Positions 8,262 through 15,511 of a DNA stretch of 64,000 nt are shown here, piece after piece (position 1 is the first letter of the stretch; each line of letters starts with the position of its first letter). Position numbers and translations under genes: made by a program. The DNA lies in assembly GCF_010993975.1 (NCBI RefSeq), contig NZ_JAACZO010000043.1, positions 62,001-126,000 of the forward strand. Reading direction: 5' to 3'. The notes under the pieces are model-generated. The model saw only the letters and a program-made list of their open reading frames with translations, was not told where the DNA came from and searched no databases. Origin of the DNA: Halomonas faecis. GTDB lineage: Bacteria > Pseudomonadota > Gammaproteobacteria > Pseudomonadales > Halomonadaceae.

Positions 8262-8630
8262 ATGAAACGTAGCGGGTTGCTGGTCGGCCTGGCACTGGCT
8301 TGGCTGAGTCTGGGTGTGCAGGCCGGCGACATGGCGTCGGCGGAAGAGGGGCATGCGGCGCGCGGCATTTTCCTCGGCTACGACGAGGCGGAGCGCCGTA
8401 TCACCATCGCCCACGAGGCGGTTCCCGACGTGATGATGGCCATGCGCATGCACCTTGCCCTGCCGGACGGCGAACCGACCCCGGACTTCTCCGTCGGCGA
8501 CAAGGTCGCTTTCCAGATGTTCAGCCGCGTTGAGAACGGCCGCAGCTGGTATGCCAAGGAGTTCGAGGCGCTGCCCGCCGGCACCGAGCTAGAGTTGCCG
8601 GAAGCGCTGCGCGACAAGATCGGGCACTAA
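8262..8630 (+). CDS. CusF-like periplasmic copper-binding protein
   Basis: A 122-residue protein with a signal peptide (cleavage around LGVQAG) and a small domain with the CusF-like layout: GIFLGYDEAERRITIAHEAVP, then MMAMRMHLALP, then VGDKVAFQMF. CusF-type proteins bind Cu(I) through His, Met and Trp; here H36?, the Met-rich MMAMRM stretch and W near residue 107 are candidate ligands. It would serve as a periplasmic copper chaperone near the copper receptor and the SafE-like gene. The start is the ATG after GGGAGGAGGCAG. Confidence 0.75.
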   Translation: MKRSGLLVGLALAWLSLGVQAGDMASAEEGHAARGIFLGYDEAERRITIAHEAVPDVMMAMRMHLALPDGEPTPDFSVGDKVAFQMFSRVENGRSWYAKEFEALPAGTELELPEALRDKIGH

Positions 8631-8670
8631 GGGAAGGTAACGACATTACGCCATCAGTGTCATCGTCTCA

Positions 8671-8690
8671 GAGGGCGTTCAAACGCCCTC
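8671..8690. terminator. Bidirectional hairpin between convergent genes
   Basis: GAGGGCGTT and AACGCCCTC form a perfect 9-bp stem with a two-base centre. It lies between the CusF-like gene (plus) and the end of the sigma-54 activator (minus). No clear T tract on either side. Confidence 0.5.
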
Positions 8691-9662
8691 TTAGGCGATG
8701 GCGTGCTTCTTCATGCGGTACAGCAGCGTATCGCGCGTCAAACCCAGCAGGCGTGCCGCCTGTGAGCGGTTGCCGCCGCTCTGGTCCAGTGCCTGGCGGA
8801 TCAGTTGCTCTTCCAGCAGGGCCAGGTCCATGCCGCAGGTCGGTAGCTGCCACTCACCAGTATCATCCCGACCGCCAGCCTGTGGCGGGCACAGCCAGCC
8901 GTCGGGGATGTCTTCCGGCCCCAGCGTATGGCCCGGCAGCAGAACCACGCAGCGCTCAACCAGGTTGCGCAGCTCGCGGACGTTGCCGGGCCAGGAGTGG
9001 CAGGCCAGCCGTTTCAGCAGCGGTTTGGAGAAGGTCGGTGCGCTGACGCCGTGACGCTCGGCCAGCGCGTTGGCAAAGCGCGATACCAACAGGGGGAGAT
9101 CGTCGTCGCGCTCGCGCAGTGCGGGAAGTTCCAGCGGAATGACATGCAGCCGATAGAAGAGGTCCTCGCGGAAGCTTCCCTGCGCCACACGGCGGCGCAG
9201 GTCCTGGTGCGTGGCGGCGAGTATCCGGACATCGACGTGCTCCGCATGGCTGGCGCCCAGCGCCTGGCACTCCCCCTGTTCCAGAAAGCGCAGCAGCTTG
9301 GCCTGGGCTGCCAACGGCAGTTCGGCGATTTCATCGAGAAACAGCGTGCCGCCGTGGGCCTGCTGTACGCGTCCGAGCCGGTCGGTTTCGGCGCCGGTGA
9401 AGGCGCCGCGCTGGTAGCCGAATAGCTCCGACTCGATCAGCTCGTCCGGCAGGGCGGCACAGTTGAGCGTCACCCAGGGGCCCGCGGTGCGGCGACTTTC
9501 CCCATGTAGCAGCCTGGCCAGCAGTTCCTTGCCGGTGCCGCTCTCGCCGAGTATCAGCACCGTGGCGTCGGTTGCCGCTACCAGGCGTGCCGAGCGAATC
9601 ACCGCCTGCAGCGCCGGCGATTCGCCGATCATCGCCGCCTCGTATGGTATGCGGTGCGTCAT
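8691..9662 (-). CDS. Sigma-54-dependent activator without N-terminal sensor domain (PspF-like architecture)
   Basis: A 323-residue protein: AAA+ domain with Walker A GESGTGKE, the sigma-54 contact loop GAFTGA, Walker [10 protein letters not shown] and the R-finger region, followed directly by a Fis-type helix-turn-helix ([22 protein letters not shown]). There is no receiver, GAF or PAS domain, so activity must be controlled by its level or by a partner protein, as known for PspF. Its ATG overlaps the stop of the SafE-like gene (ATGA). The divergent intergenic region holds two -24/-12 promoters and three copies of a GGCAAWTGCC palindrome, so this protein is the obvious candidate activator of the copper receptor gene. 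That link is inferred. Confidence 0.88.
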   Translation of the reverse strand: MTHRIPYEAAMIGESPALQAVIRSARLVAATDATVLILGESGTGKELLARLLHGESRRTAGPWVTLNCAALPDELIESELFGYQRGAFTGAETDRLGRVQQAHGGTLFLDEIAELPLAAQAKLLRFLEQGECQALGASHAEHVDVRILAATHQDLRRRVAQGSFREDLFYRLHVIPLELPALRERDDDLPLLVSRFANALAERHGVSAPTFSKPLLKRLACHSWPGNVRELRNLVERCVVLLPGHTLGPEDIPDGWLCPPQAGGRDDTGEWQLPTCGMDLALLEEQLIRQALDQSGGNRSQAARLLGLTRDTLLYRMKKHAIA

Positions 9663-10360
9663 GACGCGATCCCTTTCATGATGTCCTCCCAATGGGCCAG
9701 TGCCAGCGGCAGCGGTGCCAGTCCGATGATCAGCACCCCGGCCAGCCGCCGCACCGCCGGTGTGCGCAGCCGCGGGACGATGTGGCTGGCCATCACACCC
9801 ACCGTGAACAGCATGGGCAGCGTGCCGAGCCCGAAGAACCCCATGAACAGGGCGCCGCGCCAGGCCGATTCGGTGGTCAGGCTGTAGGCCAGCGCCGCAT
9901 AGACCAGTCCGCAGGGCAGCCAACCCCATACCATGCCGAAGGCATAGGCGTGCGGCAGACGGCGCACCGGCAGCAGCCGTCGTCCCAGCGGTTCCAGGTG
10001 CTGCCACAGTGGTCGTCCCAGGGTCTCGATGCGGGCGAAGCGAGGAAACCAGCCGGCAATGTGCAGACCCACTGCCGTCAGGGAGAGGGCGCCCAGGCTG
10101 CCCATCACCAGTGGGTCGCTGGCTCCCAGCGAGGCGAGTACGGCTCCGGCGCCGCCCGCTGCCAGGCCGCCGGCGATGGTATAGCTGCCGATGCGACCGG
10201 CGTTGTAGGCCAGGTTGAAGGCCGGCAGGCGCTGCGGATGCTGGCGTACTTCCGGGGCGAGGCTGAAGGTCAGCGCCCCGGCAATACCTCCGCACATGCC
10301 CAGGCAGTGCGTGCTGCTGAACAGGCCGAGCAGGAAGGCGACCGTCCACTCCGCGGTCAT
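9659..10360 (-). CDS. SafE/TauE-like (DsbD_2/UreH-like) membrane protein
   Basis: A 233-residue protein with about six hydrophobic segments and the family signature [12 protein letters not shown] near the N terminus; a second motif [12 protein letters not shown] lies in the middle. These paired Cys/Pro-containing helices are typical of the DsbD_2 family, often found with cytochrome oxidase or copper transport genes. A role in copper or thiol transfer across the membrane is plausible, given the copper receptor gene next door. It is translationally coupled to the sigma-54 activator behind it. Confidence 0.8.
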   Translation of the reverse strand: MTAEWTVAFLLGLFSSTHCLGMCGGIAGALTFSLAPEVRQHPQRLPAFNLAYNAGRIGSYTIAGGLAAGGAGAVLASLGASDPLVMGSLGALSLTAVGLHIAGWFPRFARIETLGRPLWQHLEPLGRRLLPVRRLPHAYAFGMVWGWLPCGLVYAALAYSLTTESAWRGALFMGFFGLGTLPMLFTVGVMASHIVPRLRTPAVRRLAGVLIIGLAPLPLALAHWEDIMKGIAS

Positions 10361-10400
10361 CAGCCTCGTTCCCCAGCTAACGGGTCATGGCGGATACCCA

Positions 10401-10439
10401 TTGTGGCATTTGCCGCGGTGAACATGGCAATTGCCACAA
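10401..10439. promoter_or_regulatory. Two enhancer-like palindromes (UAS1, UAS2)
   Basis: TTGTGGCATTTGCCGCGG at 10401-10418 and ATGGCAATTGCCACAA at 10424-10439 share the dyad TTGYGGCAAWTGCC in opposite orientations. A third copy is at 10649-10663. They lie 107-145 bases upstream of the first -24/-12 promoter, a usual distance for sigma-54 enhancer sites. The adjacent activator gene is the likely binder; this is inference. Confidence 0.65.
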
Positions 10440-10505
10440 GGCTTGTGACAGGAGCGGCGAGCTTTCTCTTGAGGGGTACCGCTGGTCGAGCGCACTTCGC
10501 TTTTG

Positions 10506-10518
10506 AATCAATGAGATA
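10506..10518 (+). promoter_or_regulatory. IHF-like site (one mismatch)
   Basis: AATCAATGAGATA matches the IHF consensus WATCAANNNNTTR except for one base. It lies between UAS1/2 and the first -24/-12 element. Confidence 0.45.
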
Positions 10519-10545
10519 CATTGTCTCCATCCGCAAACAGCAGAT

Positions 10546-10561
10546 TGGCATGGAACCTGCT
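10546..10561 (+). promoter_or_regulatory. Sigma-54 promoter candidate 1 (-24/-12)
   Basis: TGGCATGGAACCTGCT has GG and GC separated by exactly 10 bases and agrees with TGGCAyr-N4-yTGCw. It precedes no coding region; a rho-independent terminator follows only 37 bases later. Confidence 0.6.
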
Positions 10562-10570
10562 TGGTAAGTC

Positions 10571-10620
10571 ATACCGTTTCAAGAGAGAAGTGCCTCCGGC
10601 CCCACAAAGGGGCCTTTTTT
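10571..10620 (+). ncRNA. Putative short sigma-54-dependent RNA
   Basis: The predicted start is about 11-12 bases after the -12 element, and the terminator ends at 10620, giving an RNA of about 50 nt. No gene on the plus strand lies upstream that would need this terminator, because the SafE-like gene runs the other way. The single-stranded 5' part contains a CCUCC stretch that could pair with a Shine-Dalgarno sequence. This is a prediction from promoter plus terminator only. Confidence 0.4.
10598..10620 (+). terminator. Rho-independent terminator with no upstream plus-strand gene
   Basis: GGCCCC, loop ACAAA, GGGGCC, then six T. A textbook intrinsic terminator on the plus strand, in the middle of the intergenic region between the SafE-like gene (minus) and the copper receptor (plus). 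Confidence 0.8.
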
Positions 10621-10648
10621 GGTTTGGCGTTCGCTCGGCATGCTGCTA

Positions 10649-10663
10649 TGCCAATTGCCGCAA
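10649..10663. promoter_or_regulatory. Enhancer-like palindrome (UAS3)
   Basis: TGCCAATTGCCGCAA is, read on the other strand, TTGCGGCAATTGGCA, the same motif as UAS1 and UAS2. It lies 128 bases upstream of the second -24/-12 promoter. Confidence 0.6.
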
Positions 10664-10749
10664 TGCCTTGGGTATATCACGCATTCACGATGAATGGTCA
10701 CCGCCTTGAGTCACACCGAAATGCTGAACAATGGAAAAGAAGCACGAAA

Positions 10750-10762
10750 AATCAATTGATTA
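10750..10762 (+). promoter_or_regulatory. IHF site upstream of the copper receptor gene
   Basis: AATCAATTGATTA matches WATCAANNNNTTR at every position. It lies between UAS3 and the second -24/-12 promoter, where IHF normally bends DNA to bring a sigma-54 activator to the polymerase. Confidence 0.65.
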
Positions 10763-10790
10763 GTTTTATTTTCCTGGTTTTTCTCATGTA

Positions 10791-10806
10791 TGGAACCCAT
10801 TTTGCA
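10791..10806 (+). promoter_or_regulatory. Sigma-54 promoter candidate 2, for the copper receptor
   Basis: TGGAACCCATTTTGCA has the GG/GC pair with 10 bases between and a good -12 half (TTGCA). It ends 36 bases before the receptor ATG, leaving a leader of about 25 nt. Confidence 0.7.
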
Positions 10807-10842
10807 TGAAGTGAGCGCTTTTTCATTGTCGGAGATCATTGC

Positions 10843-12810
10843 ATGTTTAACCGCTCACGCTTTCCACTCGCCCCTCTGGCTGCCGCCGTCGCCTTGCTGC
10901 CCGGCCATGCGGCATTCGCAGATAAAGGTGAGACGCAGTCGTCGGCAACTCTGTCGCCCCTGGTGATCACCGCACCGGCCATGAGCGATCCATACACTGT
11001 CACGACCGATACGCGTCAGCCCCGTCTGCCACTGCCGGCCCAGGATGGCGGTGCCTTCCTCGAGTCCATCCCAGGCTTTGCCGTCAGCCGCAAAGGTGGT
11101 ACCAGCGGAGATCCGGCGCTACGTGGGCTGGGTGGCTCGCGGCTCAACATCCAGGTGGATGGAGCCAATATTCTCGGCGGTTGTGGTGGGCGTATGGACC
11201 CTCCCACTGCTTATATCTTCCCTCAAGCCTATGACCGTGTGGAGGTGATCAAGGGGCCCCAGAGCGTGCGGTATGGCGTGGCACCGGCCGGGGTGGTGCG
11301 CTTCGAGCGTGACAAGCCGGTGCTGACTGAGTCTACCGTAGAGGGATTTACCAGCACCACGCTGGGCAGCCGCGACCGTTTCGACCTGGTCGGTGACGTG
11401 ACTGCCGGCAATCAGCAGGGCTATGTACGCTTGATCGGTACGCTCTCCGAGCAAGATGACTATCAGGACGGCGACGGCCACGATGTCCATTCGCAGTACA
11501 ACCGTTGGAGCGGTACCGCCATCGTCGGCTGGACGCCGGATGCCGACACCCGCATCGAGCTGGCCGTTGATCGCAGTGACGCCGAGGCCGCCTATGACGA
11601 CCGCGGCATGGACGGAACCGAGTTCGACCGTACCGGCTATACGCTGAGTTTGGCGCGCCGGAATCTCACGCCCTGGCTGGCAGAAGTCGAAGCGCTGTTC
11701 TACTACAACGACATCGACCATGTCATGGACAACTTCCGGCTGCGTGAACCACCCGGCATGCGCATGGCTAGCAACCCTGATCGCCGTACCCAGGGAGGCC
11801 GGCTGGCAGCCGAAGTGCTGCTGGGCGAGTCGACATCGCTGTCGACGGGGTTCGACTATGTCGAGAATCGCCATCGTTGGCGTGGCACGACCGATTGGCG
11901 CAATCAGCCTCGCACCGAGCGAGCCGAGTTCACCGACTACGGCGCCTTTGCCGAGCTGGAGCGAGAGCTCGACGAGCGCAACTGGCTGACGCTGGGGCTA
12001 CGCACGGATCGCTCAGAAGCGGAAGCGCTCAACCCTGCTGGTTTTGGCGGTGCCGAGCGAGGGGATACCGAACGCTCGGCTCTCTGGAGTGGTTTCGTGC
12101 GCTACGAACATGTCCTCGAGGCCCAGCCGGCCAGTCTGTTTGTGGGAGTGGGGCGTGCCGAGCGGGCTGGGGATTTCTGGGAGCGAAGCCGGGTCTTCGA
12201 TCTGGATAGCGAAGTGCTGACTCAGCTCGATACCGGAGCCAGCTGGCGGGGAGCGCGCTTGAGTGCCAACCTGTCGCTGTTCCATGGCTGGTACGACAAC
12301 TATCTGTTGATCGACGAAACAGGAGCCGCTCCGCGGGCTCGCAACGTCGATGCGACTACTTATGGAGCCGAAGCCGACATGACGCTGAGTCTCTCTGACA
12401 GCTGGAGTCTGAGCGGGAGTCTGGCTTGGGTGCATAGCGACAACGACTCCGACGACCGCCCGCTGGCCCAGACTCCACCACTGGAGGTCACGCTGGGGCT
12501 CGACTATGCCCAGAATGCCTATTTCGGCGGCCTGCTGTGGCGTGGTGTGGCCCGTCAGGATCGTATCGCCGAGGGCCAGGGCACCATCTACAGCCTGGAC
12601 ACGCGGGAGACGCCCGGATTCGCTACCGTCTCTGCCTACGCGGGCCGCGACCTCTTCCACAACATCACGCTGACGCTGGGTGTGGATAACCTGTTCGATC
12701 GCACCTATGCCGAGCACATCCAGCGTGGCAGTGCGGACCTGGGGGCTTCCTCCGACCCCGTCAACGAGCCCGGCAGGATCGCCTGGGCCAATTTGACGAT
12801 GCGATTCTGA
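10843..12810 (+). CDS. TonB-dependent copper receptor (OprC/NosA family)
   Basis: A 655-residue outer membrane protein: signal peptide (residues 1-26), plug domain with the family features ALRGLGGSRLNIQVDGANILGGCGGRMDPPTAYIFPQAYDRVEVIKGPQSVRYG, then a 22-strand barrel ending in a C-terminal Phe (ANLTMRF). The GGCGGRMDPPT stretch is typical of TonB-dependent copper receptors such as OprC and NosA; NosA of Pseudomonas stutzeri is needed for copper loading of nitrous oxide reductase. The neighbouring nosZ genes make that role likely here. Expression seems to depend on a sigma-54 promoter with IHF and enhancer sites. Confidence 0.9.
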   Translation: MFNRSRFPLAPLAAAVALLPGHAAFADKGETQSSATLSPLVITAPAMSDPYTVTTDTRQPRLPLPAQDGGAFLESIPGFAVSRKGGTSGDPALRGLGGSRLNIQVDGANILGGCGGRMDPPTAYIFPQAYDRVEVIKGPQSVRYGVAPAGVVRFERDKPVLTESTVEGFTSTTLGSRDRFDLVGDVTAGNQQGYVRLIGTLSEQDDYQDGDGHDVHSQYNRWSGTAIVGWTPDADTRIELAVDRSDAEAAYDDRGMDGTEFDRTGYTLSLARRNLTPWLAEVEALFYYNDIDHVMDNFRLREPPGMRMASNPDRRTQGGRLAAEVLLGESTSLSTGFDYVENRHRWRGTTDWRNQPRTERAEFTDYGAFAELERELDERNWLTLGLRTDRSEAEALNPAGFGGAERGDTERSALWSGFVRYEHVLEAQPASLFVGVGRAERAGDFWERSRVFDLDSEVLTQLDTGASWRGARLSANLSLFHGWYDNYLLIDETGAAPRARNVDATTYGAEADMTLSLSDSWSLSGSLAWVHSDNDSDDRPLAQTPPLEVTLGLDYAQNAYFGGLLWRGVARQDRIAEGQGTIYSLDTRETPGFATVSAYAGRDLFHNITLTLGVDNLFDRTYAEHIQRGSADLGASSDPVNEPGRIAWANLTMRF

Positions 12811-12827
12811 GTCTCGCGTCACGTTTT

Positions 12828-12856
12828 TACGAGCCCGTCATTTCGGCGGGTTCGTA
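12828..12856. terminator. Terminator after the copper receptor gene
   Basis: TACGAGCCCG and CGGGTTCGTA form a 10-bp stem (one G-U pair) around a TCATTTCGG loop, with a run of five T on the left side. It starts 17 bases after the stop codon. Confidence 0.65.
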
Positions 12857-12972
12857 GTATTTGGAAGAGCCGTTTTTCGTTCAGCAATATACCAAGCAAC
12901 AACAAGAATCGATGCCAGAAAGGCAGTTTGTTGAGTCAAGTTGTCGCATTTAGGTTATCGATAAATTCTTTT

Positions 12973-12986
12973 TTGATATAGATCAT
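12973..12986. promoter_or_regulatory. DNR/FNR-type box upstream of nosR1
   Basis: TTGATATAGATCAT is one base from the TTGAT-N4-ATCAA consensus. If it activates from -41.5, transcription would start near 13021 and leave a leader of about 260 nt before nosR1. The 469-base gap 12811-13279 is markedly AT-rich compared with its surroundings. Confidence 0.65.
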
Positions 12987-13131
12987 CTTTTCCCACCGCC
13001 TGACCGCTAAGCTGAGCGGTAAAACAACATCCTGTATGCGACTTAAGGCGCAGCGCTGGCTCAGCAGAGCCTCGCTGCATTTTCGGTCAACCCATTGATA
13101 TTAAAAATCATATTCTCGGTAATCTTGCTTA

Positions 13132-13151
13132 ATGACTTCCTGAGAAGTCAT
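13132..13151. promoter_or_regulatory. Perfect palindrome in the nosR1 leader
   Basis: ATGACTTC and GAAGTCAT form an exact 8-bp dyad around CTGA. It could be an operator or an RNA hairpin in the long leader. I cannot assign a regulator. Confidence 0.4.
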
Positions 13152-13279
13152 GCCGCCGTTCTGTTGGAAATCCGGAAGAAAGCCATCTTATAAGCAAATA
13201 TTCCGGTCATTTTTGCGAGAAAGGCAGCTACCCGGTAACCGAATTCAGTGTGAATGAGCGGATGATGGAGACAGTTTAT

Positions 13280-15424
13280 ATGGGGAAGATCGGGGCATGG
13301 GTAGTGTCGGTCGTGGCTCTCTTGATGGTGTCGCTTTCGTCGCTTGCCTATTCGCAGGATGAGCCACGGGACTGGCTGCCCGAGGTTTTTCCGGAGGCGG
13401 ATGCCGTGGGCGAGGCCGTCGAGGGCGTGGAGGCGGTGACCGTGCTGCGCGACGGCGAACCGGCGGGCTACGTCTTCGAGACCAACGACATCGCGCCGAT
13501 TCCCGCCTACTCCGGGCATCCGGTCAACATGCGCGTGGGGCTCGACCTCGAGGGGCGCATCACCGGCGTGCAGGTGCTGGAACACTCCGAGCCGATCATG
13601 CTGGTGGGCATTCCCGAATCGGTGCTCGACGACTTCGTCGCCCAGTACCACGGCAAGACGGTGCAGCAGAAGGTGCGCGTGGGGCTGTCGCGAAAGCAGC
13701 GCGAAGGCGTCGAGCGCGTCGATGCGGTGTCCGGGGCCACCGTCACCGTAGTGGTGATGGGCGAAGGCATCATGCGTTCGGCGCGGCGCGTGGCGCGCCA
13801 TGTCGGCATTCTCAGCGGCGGCGGCATCACCGAACACGCCCGGGTGCGCGACGACCTCTTCGAAGAGGCGAGCTGGAGCGAGCTACGCGAGCAGGGCGTC
13901 ATTGGCAATCTGTACCTGACCCGCGGTGAGGTCGACGACGCCTTCGAGGGCACGGAGGCCGAAGACGTCGATCCCGTCCCCGAGGGAGCCGAGGACGAGA
14001 CCTTCATCGACCTCTACTTCGCCTACCTCAATGTGCCCACCATCGGTCGCAACCTGCTCGGCGAGCGCCAGTACGACGACCTGATGGAAGCGCTGGGCGA
14101 AGACGAACACGCCCTGGCGATCATGGCCGACGGCCGCTACTCCTTCAAAGGCTCCGGCTTCGTGCGCGGCGGCATCTACGACCGCATCCTGATTCACCAT
14201 GAAGGGCGTGCCGACCAGTTCCACGACAGCGACATGCGCCGTCTGTGGGGCATCGAAGCCGACGGGGCACCGACGCTGCCCGAGCGCGACATCTTCATCC
14301 TGCGCGAGGCCTCGCGCTTCGACCCCGGCAAGCCCTGGGAGCTGGAACTGCTGGTGCGCCGCCAGGTCGGTGCGCTGGACACCGAGTTCGCCAGTTTCTC
14401 CTCCGAAGTCCAGGTGCCCGAACGTTTCCTCGACGTTCCTGAGCCGGCCGCCGACGCCATGGCCGATGAGGAGAACGCCCCGCTGTGGGTGAGCGTGTGG
14501 GAAGACCGCGTGCTGCACATCACGGTGCTGGGTGCCGGCCTCGGCGTGCTCACTGCGATTCTGCTATTCCAGGACTGGCTGGTGCGCCGCCCGCGCCTGC
14601 TGCACGTGCTGCGCTACGGCTTTCTGATCTACACCGTGGTGTTCATCGGCTGGTACGCCCTGGCGCAGCTGTCGGTGGTCAACATCCTGACCTTCACCAA
14701 CGCCCTGTTCACCGACTTCCAGTGGTCCACCTTCCTGATGGACCCGATGATGTTCATCCTGTGGAGCTTCGTCGCGGTGACGCTGCTGCTGTGGGGTCGC
14801 GGCGTGTTCTGCGGCTGGCTGTGTCCGTTCGGCGCCATGCAGGAGCTGATCAGCGCCGTGGCGCGCAAGCTCAAGGTCCCCCAGCTCTCGGTGCCCTTCA
14901 TGCTGCACGAGCGGCTGTGGGCGCTGAAGTACATCATTCTGCTGGGTCTGTTCGCGGTGTCGCTGCAGTCGCTGGGCCAGGCCGAGCGCTACGCCGAGGT
15001 GGAGCCGTTCAAGACGGCGGTGCTGCTCAAGTTCCAGCGCGAATGGGGCTTCGTACTGTATGCCGGGCTGCTGCTGGCGATCAGCGCCTTCAACCACAAG
15101 TTCTACTGCCGCTACGTGTGCCCGCTGGGCGCCGGGCTGGCGATTCCCGCGCGCATTCGGCTGTTCGACTGGCTGCGCCGCCACAAGGAGTGCGGCAAGC
15201 CGTGCCAGATCTGCGCCCACGAGTGCGAGATTGGGGCGATTCACCCCGACGGTCGGATCAATCCCAACGAGTGCCACTACTGCCTGGACTGCCAGGTGAC
15301 GTATTACGACGACCGCAAGTGCCCGCCGATGGTGGTTCAGCGCAAGAAGCGCGAGAAGGCATCGCGGCTGAGCAGCAAGGCGGCGGACGAGCAGCGCATT
15401 CCCGTCACGGAGATGGCCGAGTAG
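13280..15424 (+). CDS. nosR: NosR, membrane FMN/iron-sulfur protein for N2O reduction (copy 1)
   Basis: A 714-residue protein from the chosen ATG. After a signal peptide (VVSVVALLMVSLSSLAYSQ) comes a periplasmic FMN-binding domain (residues 30-200; covalent FMN motif near SGATVTVVVMGEGI), then five or six membrane helices with two CxxxCP motifs (CGWLCPFGAMQE, CRYVCPLGAG) and a C-terminal two-[4Fe-4S] ferredoxin domain (CGKPCQICAHECEIG, CHYCLDC). NosR feeds electrons to NosZ and is needed for its expression. The start is uncertain: GTG 13250 and ATG 13262 are in frame, but ATG 13280 follows GGAG and begins the signal peptide. Bases 13370-15404 are identical to nosR copy 2. Part of nosR1-nosZ1-nosL1-fpr. 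Confidence 0.94.
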   Translation: MGKIGAWVVSVVALLMVSLSSLAYSQDEPRDWLPEVFPEADAVGEAVEGVEAVTVLRDGEPAGYVFETNDIAPIPAYSGHPVNMRVGLDLEGRITGVQVLEHSEPIMLVGIPESVLDDFVAQYHGKTVQQKVRVGLSRKQREGVERVDAVSGATVTVVVMGEGIMRSARRVARHVGILSGGGITEHARVRDDLFEEASWSELREQGVIGNLYLTRGEVDDAFEGTEAEDVDPVPEGAEDETFIDLYFAYLNVPTIGRNLLGERQYDDLMEALGEDEHALAIMADGRYSFKGSGFVRGGIYDRILIHHEGRADQFHDSDMRRLWGIEADGAPTLPERDIFILREASRFDPGKPWELELLVRRQVGALDTEFASFSSEVQVPERFLDVPEPAADAMADEENAPLWVSVWEDRVLHITVLGAGLGVLTAILLFQDWLVRRPRLLHVLRYGFLIYTVVFIGWYALAQLSVVNILTFTNALFTDFQWSTFLMDPMMFILWSFVAVTLLLWGRGVFCGWLCPFGAMQELISAVARKLKVPQLSVPFMLHERLWALKYIILLGLFAVSLQSLGQAERYAEVEPFKTAVLLKFQREWGFVLYAGLLLAISAFNHKFYCRYVCPLGAGLAIPARIRLFDWLRRHKECGKPCQICAHECEIGAIHPDGRINPNECHYCLDCQVTYYDDRKCPPMVVQRKKREKASRLSSKAADEQRIPVTEMAE
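13370..15404 (+). repeat. 2,035-bp perfect direct repeat, copy A (inside nosR1)
   Basis: Identical to 20829-22863 at a constant offset of 7,459 bases, with no indel. Identity starts and ends abruptly inside the coding region: the signal-peptide codons and the last 6-10 codons differ between copies. Confidence 0.95.
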
Positions 15425-15511
15425 CACGAAAAGTCGGCGACGGCTTACGGATGAAGCCTGGGGAGCGGCTCAGAGACGTTTCTTGCATGGAACCGGAAGG
15501 AGATCAGAACC

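Noticed and set aside
12942..12953. TTGAGTCAA in the nosR1 leader as a DNR site.
   Set aside because: Only one base lies between the halves, which does not fit the family spacing.
13095..13110. TTGATATTAAAAATCA in the nosR1 leader as an FNR box.
   Set aside because: The half sites are separated by seven bases instead of four.
13150..13257. A 35-codon ORF in the nosR1 leader ending just before nosR1.
   Set aside because: No convincing ribosome site and no recognisable product. It overlaps the palindrome and could be chance in an AT-rich stretch.
13250..13279. GTG 13250 as the nosR1 start.
   Set aside because: It would add a charged segment before the signal peptide and has no better ribosome site than ATG 13280.
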